DNA of 64,000 nucleotides, taken from positions 4,650,001 to 4,714,000 of the forward strand of contig BTRK01000004.1 in assembly GCA_036245805.1 (NCBI GenBank), given 5' to 3'. The position numbers were made by a program, and so were the translations under genes. The stretch comes from Pristionchus mayeri. Taxonomy: Eukaryota > Nematoda > Chromadorea > Rhabditida > Neodiplogasteridae. This document shows, one piece after another, positions 47,401 through 62,100 of the stretch. Numbering within the stretch: the stretch's first letter is position 1; each line of letters begins with the position of its first letter. The notes under the pieces were generated by a model that had not been told where the DNA came from, did not search any database, and saw only the letters and a program-made list of their open reading frames with translations.

Positions 47401-50400
47401 ATAAAAGATGCAGGGAGCGGCTGGATTTCGATAAAGCCGCTTTTACTGCCAATGCGAACCTCCTCGCATCAATGCCCCTTGCTCGTCCAACCTCAGCCAC
47501 AGACGCCTTCCACAAGATACAAGCGTTTGCAAAGACAGCAGCAACCAACTGTTGGAGAAAGAGGCAATCGCCACCTTGGATCTCTCCCGCAACTCGGAAG
47601 CTCCTTGCTCAACGTCATCTACTTCGATCATCCCCGCAATCCAATGTCGAATATTCCTTGTCATGCAAAACAGCCCGAAGCAACCTCGTAGACGATATCA
47701 AGAGAAGGAAAGAAAATCAGGCAAAACAAGCTGCAATGAAAGGAAGAAGCATCGTCAAAGAGATGCTCAAACTGCGCTCGTCTCGTAAACGACTTCTCGT
47801 TCCTGACCCAGTCTCTGGCGCCCTTTCCCAAGATGCGATTAAGACTGCCGTCCAAGTTTACTACGGGAAACTCTACAAACGTGCAGTGAACATTCCCTTG
47901 GCCGTGCCTCCTTCTCCCGAACCATTGCCACTCTTCCTTCCCGATGAAACGAGGCATGCTCTCTCGCTTCTCAAGTGCGGGCATTCCCCTGGATCCGATG
48001 GTATCCTCCCTGACATGCTTTACCACTCAAGAGAGCACCTTGCCCCATTCTTCGCTGATCTACTGAATCGCCTCGTAGCAGGAGACCAAGTACCTGGAGA
48101 TTTAGTTGAAGCAGTTGTGTCCCTTCTTCACAAAAAGGGCGACCCAACAGATATCGGAAACTTCAGACCAATCTCGTTGCTTACCGTATCCCTCAAGACA
48201 ATCACTCGCGTTGTTCTCAAACGAATCGAATCATCAATCGAAGAGGCTGAATCGCACACTCAGACCGGATTCCGGAAAGGTCACTGCACTCTCAACAATC
48301 TTCACTCGATCAAACAACTCGCAGAACGCACGCACGAATACGGAATGCACCTCTACTTGGGATTCGTGGATTTTCGGAAGGCATTTGACTGTGTGGAATG
48401 GAACTCTGTTTGGCACGCACTGTGGATCGCTAGAGTACACCCGACTCTAATCCATCTCTTGCGTCGCCTCTACGAATCTTCCTCCACCCTCATTCGTGTC
48501 AATGAAGATTTGGTTCCAGTCGAAGTGCGGAGAGGAGTTCGCCAAGGAGACACTCTCTCCCCATGTCTCTTCAATGCCGTCCTGAGATACGCTATGAATG
48601 AAATCGATTGGGAGAACAACGGAATATCGATCGATGACCGCAACCTGAGTCACTTAGAGTACGCAGACGACATTGTTCTAATCGCAAAGAGTCGCCCCGA
48701 ACTGGAGAACATGATGAAGAAACTTATGGAGGCTTGCGCGCGCGTTGGTCTTGAAGTAAATCCATCCAAGACCGTACTTCTTACCTCGTGCACCTCCACC
48801 CGAGCACCCATTGTCATCGACAATCTGAAGTTCAACTTTGCCGAATCCACCACCTATCTAGGCGGAAGAATCTCACTTCCCCTTGACTACTCAGCAGAAC
48901 TTGAGCACAGGATTCGTCTGGGCTGGTTCGCATGGAGCAAGCTCTCGTACCTCCTCTCTTCACGCATTCTACCGATGAAAACAAAGCGGCGCCTCTTCAA
49001 CAGTTGTGTCATGTCTACGATACTCTATGGCAGCGAGCTATGGGCCCTACGAGCAAGTGACAAGGAGCGACTAAGTGTGACTCAGCGTAAGATGGAGCGA
49101 AAAATGCTCGGAATCAGCTTGCGAGATCGATAGAGAAATGAGAACATCCGCAACGCAACAGGAGTCCGTGACTGGAATCAGGAGGCTATGAGAAGGAAGG
49201 CAATTTGGGCGCTGAAACTGCGACGAATGGATATGGAAGAATGGAGCAGAGCGACTACTATGTGGATTCCTTACAGCAGGACGCGCTCACCGGGTCAGCC
49301 TAAACCCCGATGGAGAGATGATCTCAGAAGAACTATTGGAGCGAGATGGTGGAACGCAACTGCCTAAGAATACCGACCCTTTCTCATCTTGCGTTAACGC
49401 ATGACGTGATAAATATTGATTGATTGATTGATTGAGAAAAATCGAATTTTTGACACAATAACTTGTGCGAGTTGAAACAATAACGATTCGATCCGCCGTT
49501 TCACGCTGATTCGAATGGTATATAAATGTGTAGGGATCAGAGGTACCCGAAGACCACTTATGCCCCTTTTTCTGCTTTTCGAGCGCTTTTTACTGTGTAA
49601 TCGACGAATGAAAGGGAGGAAAATGACTTTCCTTGTCATTTGTCGTCCTCTCATTCGTCGATTACACAGTAAAAAGCGCTCGAAAAGTAGAAAAAGGGGC
49701 ATAAGTGGTCTTCGGGTACCTCTGATCCCCACACATGTATATACCATTCGAATCAGCGTGAAACGGCGGATCAAATGATTGTGGTCTCCACTCGCACAAG
49801 TTATTAAGTCAAAAATTCGATTTTTCTCGATAACATGAAAAATTCATTATCAATGAAATACACCGCTCGATTCGCCGTGAAATTCTGATCGGGTACGCAA
49901 GATTTGAAGCTTCCACCTTGTATTTTGAGCGTACGGCATGCGGAAAGGCAGTTTTGGCAGGAAGTGATGTGGCACCACACCGACATCCAATGAACGATTC
50001 ATGCAAAATCAAGTAGTTCACGCTGATCAGCATAGAAAACTACCCCAGAAAACATCTTTTCGTGGGTTTCACTTTTTGGGCTGTGCCGAGGCGTTGTTGA
50101 ATCTATCGCGGACGGCCTCATATACACAGCTCACCTGCAGAACTTGAGGAATGCAGCGAGCAGCGCGTACTTCCTGTCCGCGTTCAGCTTCGATAGCATG
50201 TGGTCGATGAGCTGGAGGAAGAGGACAGATTGGAATGAGCACACCTCACATCCGCCATCCGAGTACCGTAACCCTCCCCTCCCCTCTCCTCTCCCTACCT
50301 ACCTTCTGGTCGACGATGGCCGTCTTGTCCTCCTCCGAGTAGTAGTCCATCGTGAGCACTGTCGCCAGCCAGATCGTGCCTGCAACCAGTCAATTTATTA

Positions 50401-52805
50401 ATTAAATTACAAATCATATTTATAAAAGTGCGCCGATTGCTCACCGGGTCGACTTCTCTGCGTGCCCATCAGCAGGCTGCGGATGAACTGCTGCAGCTTC
50501 TCGGGCTGCAATAACTCATTCACATCATTTCAAATACTTGCATACAACTGATCTCCTCGCCATGTCCAATTCTAAACATGATTCCCTTCACCTGTTCGAT
50601 GGTCTTCTCGAATTGGGAGTAGGCAGCAGCACCGAGAGATCTCTCCACCATTCGACGATTCAGACGAGCATCGAAGAGAGCACTGCAAGAGGAGTCGAGT
50701 GAAGGAAGAGAAGTAACAGAAACGCCATTTCGACAATATGTGTAAACGACAAAGCACATGTTCCAGTCTAACAAGCATATCATCCCCTCTACTCACGAGT
50801 ATCCATCAATGTCCGTGGGACACCACGCTGCCAATTCCCTCTCGCTGCACGCACGCAGAAGGGAGCAGACGGAACGGATGTGAGTGGGATGACCACCCGG
50901 AGGAGACTGCTGAAGGGAGGACTACCGTTAGATGGACAGAGACACTATCAAAAGGACATTAGTAGTTTTCGCTAAGAAATATATGCAATAAACAACAAAC
51001 ATTGGTGATACATCAAGACTTATTTGGCGGTCACACTCTTATGGCCCATTCATAGTCGAAAAAGCTGAGGGGTCACTCTCTTCATTCCCCGAATTCTCTC
51101 ACCGGTCGAGAGAGTTCGGGAAATGAAGAGAGTGACCCCTCAGCTTTTTCGGCTATGAATCCAGCATTAGGGATGGGGAAACGAGGGCGACTCGCCATGT
51201 TGACGTAGTTGAGAAGGAGACTCTGCACGAGTCGCTGCTTGTTCTTCGACAGTCGAATGACGTGCACGATTCTGAAACCGAGAAGATGATGGCAGAAGAC
51301 GTCGCCCTCCTCACCTGGTGACTTCAGAGTCGTAGAATGGAATGGGGAGGGCGTCATCCTCGTCGTTTCCACTTCCATCTCCTCCTCCTCCACCGAAGTC
51401 ACCCGGGATAGAACCCATCGTCTGAATGAAAACACTCGGCTCACTTAATCGTAAACGTAATCATAATAGTCATTGACGTGTTCATGCACCGTCTCCATGG
51501 TACCGCATCCCATCGTCCTTGAACCGTACGTCGTTCATGTCGACATCGGGCAGTCCCTCCTCGCCCTCTCCACTTCCGCTCTCTCCACACAACCACGATC
51601 CCACGATGGCTTGATGCGTCTCCTCGAGGTCGTGGTCGTTCGTCTCAAGAAGGGCAATCAGACATTGAATGATTGCAACATGTGGAGAACGTGTTCCATT
51701 AAAGTTACCCAACAAGGACGAAATTGACCCAATATTTTTTGTCCTCCATCGAATAGCCGATGGTTGAATTAGTATAGAATGAATATACAAAAATGGTTAA
51801 AATCAATAATAAACTCAAGGGAAAGCCGGAAATGATCAGCGTAATCTCGCGCTCTCTCACTTTTGCATGCTCTCTCGTACACGCGACGGGATCAGGGTGA
51901 GATCAGGGTTTCGTCCTTGTTGGGTAACTTTAAGAGGCAAAATGAATTCTGAGGGTGTTTATCATTATCAATTTTGCGATTTATTTGAATTTCGAAAATA
52001 AGTGCACCTTGGCGAGCTCCTTGATGAGTGCGCACTTCTGCTGGACATCCGTCGGTTCGTCCCAGTTGATGAATCGATCGTAGATGCGGGAGATCAGCCT
52101 ATCCACGTCCTGGCAAAGACTATATTATTATTATTATTATTGCTTATCAATATCTGCAAAGTTGTGTTTTTTTCTTTATTTTTTTCACCAGCGATTGACT
52201 TTCTATGATATCGTGATTGCTTGCCTTGACGAATGGGCTTGTGTCCTGGTTGAATATCTTGTGGCTCTGCAGCAGTCGCTTCGTGTTCATCTCGCGAAGA
52301 GACTGAAACAAGGAGGATACAAATATAATTGATGTAAAAGCAAGAATAGTTAATATTAGCGAAGGCTCACTTCTCTCAATCGCTTCTGCTGATCGGCGAT
52401 CTTATCGCGACCAGGCGCGTTCTGAAAGAAATAAAATATCTCTATGATAGTCCTGCTGTATTAAACCGCTTGCTACAGTACCCCGCCTATTGTACCGTAC
52501 CTCTGGCTGCTCGTCCAGGAACTTCTTCGTCACATTGTAGCCGAGCTGCAGCAGCTGGATGCGAGTGTTCCCTGCATTTGGACGCGTATTTAGTCGCCAA
52601 ATTTTTAGTGCTTATGCAATTCGAATGCAACCGGGGAATGTTGATGAGACGGATATTCCCCCCCCCCCCCTTCTCTTTCTATCTTGCCTTGGGGCGCCAC
52701 TTGGACCGTCTCGACGTTGAATGTGTAGAGGAGCGAGAGGACGTTCTTCTCCGAGTACAGCCTCTCCTGGATCCATTCCATGTCCGATTCTGAGAGCTGG
52801 TCGTT
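44477..52805 (-). CDS. rod: ROD exon block 4: C-terminal region (17 exons)
   Basis: Exons: 52688-52805, 52501-52571, 52371-52421, 52225-52302, 52008-52109, 51530-51643, 51315-51421, 51205-51271, 50797-50909, 50592-50682, 50445-50505, 50303-50379, 50135-50211, then after a 4.8 kb transposon-filled intron 45282-45361, 44995-45063, 44771-44865, 44477-44608. Features: an acidic/Gly-rich segment (GESGSGEGEEGLP, GDFGGGGGDGSG), helical repeats (NKQRLVQSLLLNY, RKYALLAAFLKFC), and an acidic tail ending DEVMDTTSY. Exons 52688-52805 and 52225-52302 are followed by GC donors (GCAAGA, GCAAGC). The donor after 51,205 (GTCAAC) is weak; GTCGCC further on is an alternative. Confidence 0.75.
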
Positions 52806-53146
52806 CTGAAAAGGTATCCAATCGATACATTTAAATTGAGAAGATTTAGGAATATGAAATCGTTTTGCGGGTATACATGTGTACAATAATACAGTTTTAT
52901 AGCATCCATGACCAATCAATGGATGCCCCCTCCCCCTTCTCACCTGTTCCTGTGCAGCCTTGATGTACTTCATGACTGCCTTCGTGATGAGCATGGGTCT
53001 CTTCAGCTTCAGCTTCTCCGACTTCATGTCCATCACCGACTTGAGAGAGTGCACGTCGCGGAGCAGATCGTACCAGTCCTCAACCAAGAACAGATGCTTT
53101 AGATATGCCAATACTTGTAAAATTAAACGTATTCTGTTTCATTAGT

Positions 53147-53188
<42 letters not shown>

Positions 53189-56100
53189 CCCTCCCTCACC
53201 TGTAGATTGGGTAGAGTGATCTCGTGCCAAGTGATGGGCACGACGTACTTGGCCACGTCTGCCTCGTGAGTGCTCAGAAGGAGATGGAAGGGAAGACGAG
53301 AGGATGCCTGTCATGACATTCCATTTATTTCAGTGAACGAATAAAAATACGAAATTTAAAAAAAATATGTTAGCGAACCTTCTCCGGCATCTGGGCAAAG
53401 TTGAGCTCGTCCACGGCGTCCTGACTCGTCGTGTCCAACTCTGCGTTCTGAAAAATTTGCATTGTTGCCTTATCCAATGTTATCTAAAATATAAAACTGA
53501 AGGCACCTTTGCATTGATTCTCGCCGTGTACCATGCCCGTTCTTCAGTAGAGATGGAGAACTCGCGAGGAATGAGACAGATGAAATCAGCCACCTGAGAG
53601 GGGGGGGGGGATCAGTAGATTGAGAGTGAAAGGAGGGGGGAGAGCTCTCACCTTCTTCTCCTTCGTCCATCGTCCCTCGTTCTCGTCTCCCAGTTCGATC
53701 AACTTGGCAAGCACGAATTGGATGACCTGCAGGGGAAAACAATTAGCACATCATTCATCTCACTCCCTTATATCTACTGAGGAGATCCTCAGGAGATTCT
53801 CCTCCCCCATGCTGCATACCTCGTGAGCGTAAGGGCAGCAGTGCTTCTCGAGATGGTCCGCCAGAGCATCGGAGAAGACGGAACGGAGAGCCTCCCGAGA
53901 GTAGCCAGGAGAGGAGAGCAGCAGCTGCAAGGGAGAAAGGTCAGTTAAAGGGATCGAGAATCAAAGTACAGGGGAAGACATGATACTCTGCAGACCACCC
54001 ATCCCCCATCGATCCCCCTTCTCCCTCTGTCGTTTTCCACCTCAATCGTGTTGTCTGCCGTGATGAGGAATCCGTCTCGTTCTGTATCTTCCTTCGCTTT
54101 CACAGCACTGCAACAGGCAAGATTAGGATCGATACTGATACAACTACCATGGTCCGTCCATGTCCCCTCTGCCGTACTTCGTGAGTAGTGCAGGGAGGTA
54201 TCCGGAGGCGATGCCGGATGCGATGAGTCCGGCCTGTCTATCAGAAGAGAGAGCGCGTGTCGAATTGTGCTCGTCCCAGTACAAGAGCGTCTTGAGGGAA
54301 AGCGAGTTGAGGTACCTGCAATTATTAGCACCATCAAATATTAATGAAATAAACCTCATCCCTTTTCTAGTCTTGTTATCCCTACTCTCGCCAAAAAGGC
54401 AATCCAATCAAGTTTTAATGTTAGTTCAAAAACAACAAAGAGTCAAATTAGCAATACTAATGAAAGGAATTTTGCGCATGGCCTTTCGAGTGCTTCACAT
54501 TCCTCGTTCTACGCTTCCACCCACTCGATGACTATCTCAGGGGACAGCATGTGCGAGGCGAATTCGAGCACTGCCTTCGGAGCTTCCTAAATAGAGCTCA
54601 TTTCGCCTATATTCTAACCCTTAATCCGCATACTTTGGGAGCGGGGATCTTCTTCTTGCCCAGTTTCTTCTCCCACATTGCTCTCGTGTAGCACTCCTTG
54701 ATGATCGACTTGTACTGCAAGAGATTCCCATAGTTTGTCTAAGGTAGGCAATGCAATGCTCCATTACAATTCGCAAGATCCTCCACCTCCTTGGATGGAA
54801 TTTTCCCCCATAATCCCCCTCTCCTCCCTCACCTGGGCATTCTCAGCCACTGCCGATGATCTCTGGGCGGGAGTCTGCATCGGGAGTGCTCCTCCACTCG
54901 ATCCACCATCGGGGGACTGCAGCAGCAGCGTCCGATCCTTGCGGTAGATCAACAACTGAATATGGGAGAGGGGTTAGATGAGCATGATAGAGAGATCAAA
55001 GATCACCTGTGCGAGTCTGCACATGTTGAGCATCGTCTGCGGGGATTTCCGTAAATCCTTCTTGGCCCATTTGAGGAGTTTCGTGAGCGCCTGTAATTCC
55101 ATTAGCATTTCAATGCAATTTTCATAAAATATGCCGTTCGAAACCAATACCGAAAAATGGACTTCAATCGTCTATAGTTTCTGCAAAAGACAGCACTAAA
55201 ATTCCATTTTTTCGTCAACTATGCTCTCCCCTCTGCTCACATAATTGCAGTCTTTGTCCTCCAGAGAGGCGAAGATGGTCGCGAGGAGGAGGAGGTCGCA
55301 CGGATGATGCTGCACCAGTCGCTCCACGAACGAGCCATTCGCCAGCTCCCTGAGCACCGATGCACCTTCCGCCCGACCGCCTGGAAGAGATCAATATTGA
55401 AAGGTGAAAGGGGTGGAATGATGCAATGACCAGTGAGGGGCACAATTATGTCCGTAAATATAGCGTTTCAGGAGAGCTCTATATCAATCATCGAGTGTCT
55501 CACCCCAGACAGTGTAGAGTACTCGTGCGTGCATCTCCAGCATGTACTGACTGGCCAGACTCAACTCGGAGAACAGTTCAGACCATCTGCAAGGACGATA
55601 ATGAATGGGCTCTCTGCAGCAGAATGAAATCCGACAAAGGGTCGCAAATTACATATTATTGGGGTGTCCGGAAAGTTCGTATAATGCTTCAGAAAAAAGC
55701 CAGTTCGCGATCAAATGCAGTGATTGCGCAATCTGTTTGTCAACAATGTATTGCATCATTCTGACGTTGAGTAGTGAGAGGATTTAATCAGTCTCCTAGT
55801 TGCTACATTGATTCTTGTGATGGACTCCCATCTCTACCTCCGAGCAGTTTTACTTCATTACTACCGTCTTGGCCGATCCGTGAAGGAGGCCCACTCTGCC
55901 CTGGCCCAGTCGGAAGGAGCTGACGCCCCCTCCATACCCTTCTGCTATAAGTGGTTCTCCCGCTTCAAGAAAGGGGAGTTTGGTCTCGATGATCAACCCC
56001 GCTCTGGACGCCCTCCCTCCCTCGATCAGCCTCTCGTTCTCCGCACACTGAAGCGCAAGCCCATGGCCAGTGTGCGTGAGTTGAAGAAGGATACTGGTAC

Positions 56101-59100
56101 TCCCAGATCAACGGTGTCCGAATATCCTCCATCGATCTGGGAAGAAGCCGAAACTCCCACAAGTGATTCCCCATTACCTCTACCCCGAACAGCTGAAAAA
56201 TCGTGTTCAAGTCTGTCGGGAATTACTCCATTGTAGATCCAATCTTCGATGGGTCAATTCCATCATAGCTACAGATGAGAAGTGGATCACGTACGATAAC
56301 CCTGTGAGGAGACTGCAATGGGTGGATGCAGATGAGAAGCCCACGCCCGTCCCGAAGAAGGAAGAGCACGGAAAGAAGGAACTCCTCTGCTTCTTCTTCT
56401 CAGTGCTCGGTCCCATCTACTGGGAGATCCTCGCCCCTGGCACCAGCATCAATGCCGACCTCTTCTCTGAACAACTGGAAGATGTCGCGATCAGAGTCCC
56501 TCCCAGACTCCTGAACCAGGGCAAAATTCTTCTTCTGATTGACAATGCTCGCCCACATCGAGCGAAGATGACCCAGAAGAAAATGGACGAGCTGAAGATC
56601 GAGAGGATTCCCCATCCACCGTATTCCTCGGATCTCTCCCCATGCGACTACCACTGCTTCCGCTCTCTCTCTGACTTCTGCAAAGGAAAGAAGTTCAAGA
56701 ATCGAGATGAAGTTGTGAGGGCTTTCGTGAACTTAGCGGTCTCGAAGAAACCCGCATTCTGGAAGAGAGGAATCGAGACCCTGCCCAATCGCTGGAGGGA
56801 GGTAGTGAGAAAGAAGGGGGCATACATTGGTCACTGAGAATTGTAAAGCATTGAATAAAAAATAAAAACAAAAAATTATACGAACTTTCCGGACACCCCA
56901 ATACAATGCGACTACAACACGAGCACAATAGGAGGCGATCCCATCTCGTTTTTCCCGTTGCCGTACCTGGCCTCCATCTCCTCCAACTTCTCCGCTCCTC
57001 CTCTCTCCTTCTCATCCGGCTTCCCGTGGATCATGAAGGCCACTCCACACACGACACGCATCGTGTCCGCCGTCTGCAGAGATCAAATATCAGATTGAGA
57101 AAGGAAGCAAGCCAAAAGTACCAGGATATATTCGAACCAGAATGGCTTGTGTCAACCCAATCTCACCTCCAGAATGGGATTGTCCATGCTTGCATCGTAG
57201 GCACCCAGTCGACGACGATTGGACAGACCGAGGGGAGCACTGCAATGACGCTCAGCCATCCCCATCTTCCCCTTCGCTCATCACTCACCCATTGGTCAGG
57301 GCGGATTCCCTCGCTGCGCCTGCTGCAGTCTTCGAGGTGTCTGAATACGAGCCATCACTGAGGCATAGTTCAAGTGTCCATTCATCGCCAACCCCTCATA
57401 CCTGCCATCTCCTCCTCATCGATGCTGTTCCTCCTGCTGCTCATTCCCTCCTCTCCCTCACTCGTCTGCTGTCCCTGCTGCATCTGTCGCACCGTCTCAC
57501 GAATGAGTCGAACTGCCCGATGGATGGAGAGAGCACGCTCAGTCACCATCATGTCCACGTCCAGTCTGCAGAGGGGAGGGGGGATTAAAAAGAAAGACTA
57601 TACTCCCATTCCCCGTACTCCTCTTAGACATTAACCATCCTGTAAACAAATGGCTAATGAAAGTGTTTGCAGCACCCATCACTACTACTCATATGATCAG
57701 GATACATCACCCCCTCCCCCCTATGGTATCCCACTCACTCGATGACAGTGGGTAGTATCTCGTCCAGATCCTCTGCATTGTCGCTGGCAGCCACACAATC
57801 CTCCACACTCATCGGAGAATGCGAGGAACTGGTGAAGATCCTTAAAGGAAAGAATACACTAATACATCTTTACAAGACACATTTTCTAATGACGGGAAGT
57901 CAGATGCCTTGCTCTCTTCTCTAGAGTACAGTACCCTTCCCTACCGTACTCCCTCTCCGTACCTGTCCATGACCAGCTCCGCCACGTGAACCACATGCCG
58001 CAGCAGGGTCGTCGATGCAGTCTGCGCGTGCTGCATCGCCTTCCTACAACGAGAGAAGGGGATGAGCAGAGAAGAGAGGAAGTACTCACTTGCAGAGATA
58101 GAGGGCGGAAGTGACGTCGACCTCCCTCTCCCCGTCCTTCTCCCTCTGTCTCAGCTTACGAGGACACATCGGGGCGGAGTAGTCGAGAAGGGCAAGGAAG
58201 GTGTCGTCGTGAGAGAGGCCGAGGACGGAGGAGAGTTCGAGGCACTGAGAGAGGGGGGATTAGAGATCAAAGATCAAATGATATTGAAGATCAAATTACT
58301 ATGCAAGGATGATCAGCTGACCTCCCTCAATTTCCTTTCGCTCCTCCTCATGTATCTGTGCAGCATATTGGCCTTCATTCCGGGAGAACGGAGGACCAGC
58401 AGAGAGACGTCCATCGAGTACGTCGTCTACAATGGGGAAGGTCATCATACGACCTTCTATCCCCTCCTCCCCCCGCTTCCTTGACTGACCACGAGGGAGT
58501 GCATCTTCCTCATCTCGACGTACGTCTCCTTCCATCTGGAGTCCTCACGACGATGACGTTGAATGAGCGAATTGATGGCCACGATGGAGGAGGTGCGTCG
58601 AGACTGCCACTCCTGAGGAGCAACCAAGGCATTACGGTTTGAATGGGTAAAGTATTTATACTAGGCGGTTGCATCTTCTTGAGCAACCCGAAAAGGATGG
58701 AATGAGGTGTTGCTCGCATCACTGGTACTCAAGTCGATAATCCCATCCCCTCAACTCGTCTCCCCACCTTGTCTCCCTCGAACGAGTAGTCAGCAGTCTC
58801 CTCTCTAGTCACGAGCATATCGATCGTCTCGTCGATTATCCCTTGCTTCTCCACGAACTTGTGCACACTCGCCAGCTGAAATGCACAATTTACAATATAA
58901 ATTAGGAATTCGATATTACTGACTACAGCAAAACCTAACGCAGCATAGACTGCACATTCGCCCACACTTACGTCATCCTTCTGAATGAGCATGAGGATGT
59001 ACTCCCTCATGTCGACTCGGGGCGATTCGTCCAAGGGACGGACACCCGCACAGAGACGGTCGTAGATCGAGACTGCCTGAGAGAGAAGTGGAATTTATGG

Positions 59101-62100
59101 TATACTGTATCCACAGTCCCTCTCCCCTTCCCCTACCTCAGCAGCCACTTCCCATCTCCCTTCATCCGTGATCTCGCGTGTCGATGTGAGCGAGCCAGTC
59201 AACAGGTACCGGATGAACCTGACAAACAACGTTCAATCAAATATTTGTCATTTTCCCATAAATCTCTTGGGAAAGAAGTCCGCTCACCCTACGAAGGAAG
59301 CGTACGAGTCGGTGATGGCGTCGATGTACTCCCTGTCCAATCCAAAGTTCTGGCAGATGGCGCCCAGTCTCATTCGAGACGAAGCCAGAGACAGCGCGTC
59401 CTTGCTGCAACAAAATCTTTCTATTACCGTACACCAGGGATCCCTCCACAGATGAGCCCCTGACTGACATCTTCTGTTCGATCTTCTTGTCTCCCATGAC
59501 ATTCTGCACAGCTGCAGTCAGTTTGGCACACCACGGGATGGGGGCAGCATCGGCGATTCGAAGAACAGCACGGGCACGGATGGCTGAGAAAGGGAGAGAT
59601 ACACGTCAAGTGAGTTACTAGAAATTGCATCTAAACAGACAGAAGTAATCAAATGACTTTAGATGCATGTGGGAATGATATTTTTAAATGTTTTTTGAGT
59701 TCCAGAAAAAAAGAAGTGAATAAGTGAGGCCTTCCCCCCTCCTCTCTCTCTCATTTCATCTCCACTCACCGGCGCTGTGGATGGCATCAGTGACGAGGAG
59801 ACAGTGCACGTCAAGGGGCTCGGACGAACTCTGGCAACGGGCGATCGACGTCACTTTCTGAAGAGGAGGGGATAGGTTAGGGGATCCGACAGGGATATAC
59901 CCGTTTCGACACCACCATGTCAGCGTACCTCTATGTGTCCCAGCAGTGTCTCATCCACGGGCAGTGAGTGCTCCTCCATGAAGGGACGAGCGATGCGGTC
60001 GATCCGATCTCGTACCTGATACAGCTCAGTTATCGATATTCCGAATACCGTATCCCCCCACACTACAGTGCTCCCCATTTCTTACCTGAGCCGGATTCTG
60101 GACGCTTCTCTGCAGGATCTCATGGCAGACCTCCTTCGTCGACAGTCTCTGCAGAAATGCATTTTCGAAAATAGTGATCCGCCCACTATGGCTGCTGTCC
60201 CCTCCCTCGACTCACCTTGTACTTCTCGTACGAGAGGGGACACTCGTACGTCTCCTTCAGTCGTTTGATCGCACGAAGATCACGAGATCTGCAACGAGAT
60301 TGCACTTGGTCGATAGACAGAGAGAAGGAAGAGAAGGGAGAGAAGGGGATCACCCACACCTTCTCCATCCCTCACTCACCTCTTGTACATTGCCTCGATG
60401 TCCTCTACCGATTTGCTGGACGAGGCGAGGAACTCCGCTGCTCTCATCGACGTCAGCGCGTTCTTCTTCATTCGATTCACAAGTCTAAATTACAAATTTT
60501 ACTAAATCGTGAAATGTAAAAATATAAACGTCCTTGAACACTGAATCGAGAGTGAAAATTAACAATTCAAGAACACATTTAACTATGAAAAGTAAGAGTA
60601 AGCAAGTACTTCTCAAACACCCCCTCTACCTCTCGACGGCGGACACTGCGTAGAGTGCATTGTCGGGGAAGGCCTCTGGCTGCTGTCTCTCCAACGCTGC
60701 CGCGATTCGAACCAGAAACTCGATGAAGTGCTTGTAGACCTGGAGGACAGACGTGGTCACTCTATCCATCGTGTGCTCATCGCCAACTGATCGGCCTACC
60801 GTATACCTGGTTCGTGTCCTGGCAGCTTCCCAGGGCCATGCTCAGCACATCGGCCTCCAGGTGGTCGATCGCGAACTGCCACTGGTTGGGAGATTCTCAA
60901 GTGAGAAAGTCAGTATTCGATAACGTTCTGCCATTTGCTACCGTACCCAAGAGCATGTCTTGAGTGGCTCGGATGGCGTCGACGACGAGGCCCTCGTCCA
61001 TCGCCCCCTGCATATCCTGAAAGCGAACAGCCTTAAATACGAATGTACATGCGCATTCACGGTTCACGCTTTAAGGAATTGTAACGCTAACATATATTGC
61101 AAGGTGATTTGGCCGTAAATGCCAATATCTCAACGTAGTCGCTGTGTTCTCTCGACAAATGGATGATTGGTTACTGTACCTTTGGATATCGATGCCAGAT
61201 GATCCTCGCAGCTGCTACATTGCCCACAGTGAGCAGCTTGAGCCACTCCTTCGCCCACTCGGGAGAATACTCAATTCACTCCATTACTATTAAACATCAA
61301 CGTGCCGGAGTAACTATCGACCGTGGTAAGATACCTTACCTGGTACTCTGCCCACACGCTACCGTACTCGGCGTTCGGGCCGAACACCATGCGATACGTG
61401 GCGAAGTTGTAGGCGATAGAGGCGAGAGATGCAGTCGGATCGACTGCAATCCACTTTTGACAAGTTGCCCAACACATTTGCTACTCCCATTTACAATTAT
61501 TTTTACAGGAGGTAGATTGATTGGATCTCACTCACCGACTCCTTCCTTCTCCGCGTACTCCAACAGACGGGAGATCCATTCCGCCTTCTTCAGAGGAGCG
61601 ATTGCCCCCAGCACCCAATCTGCCTTCTGAAGAAGGAACCATTCCCATCCGACCTCCCCCCATTCCTTCCTCACTCACCGCCTCTTTGTCGATCTTCTCG
61701 GTTGCCTTGAGGAATGCCTCGAATACTCCCTCGTCGTTCGGTCGTTCCATCAGCTGCTGCAGCAGTTGCTCCACCCGGGCAGAGTGAACCAGCTGAGAGG
61801 AAACACCATATGGAATATACTTGTGTTGTTTAAATCTGATACATTATCGCGATGTGTTGAGTATTCTCGAAGGCAGTCGGCTGCCCCACCCTACCATGTA
61901 ATCCCGCCCCCTCTTCTTCTTCCCCTCACCTGCACATCCAGCCCGTTCTCGAATGCGAATCGTTCCGCTTCATCCAGCATCCGACGGGCGATCAATCTGC
62001 AGTACATAATTCTCTAAATAAATAAAAAATCCACATTCATTCGAGTAATAGCGCAGCAATATCTTGTGATTAGTGAGAAAGTGGATGGATCACCTGCTGA

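Larger units (their letters stand above)
45748..50122. mobile_element. Large palindromic (fold-back) element carrying nested insertions
   Basis: The left arm (45,748-45,799, 46,255-46,515, 49,434-49,610) and right arm (49,652-50,122) are reverse complements. They share TATGAGGCCGT..CGCGATAGATTCAACAA at the outer ends, CCCAAAAAGTGAAACCCACG in the middle, and GTGTAATCGACGAATG next to a 41-bp loop at 49,611-49,651. The left arm is broken by a 455-bp stretch at 45,800-46,254 and by the RTE element at 46,516-49,433. Without them it would be about 1.0 kb. Non-coding; mirrored short open frames at its centre are a by-product of the palindrome. All within one ROD intron. Confidence 0.88.

Noticed and set aside
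47000..47548. 182-aa minus-strand open frame
   Set aside because: Antisense shadow of the RTE endonuclease/RT linker region.
49394..49778. 126-aa and 87-aa frames sharing a protein sequence on opposite strands
   Set aside because: They are mirror images caused by the palindrome centre, not duplicated genes.
61163..61630. 155-aa plus-strand frame
   Set aside because: Lies opposite ROD exons with clear homology and good splice sites; antisense shadow.
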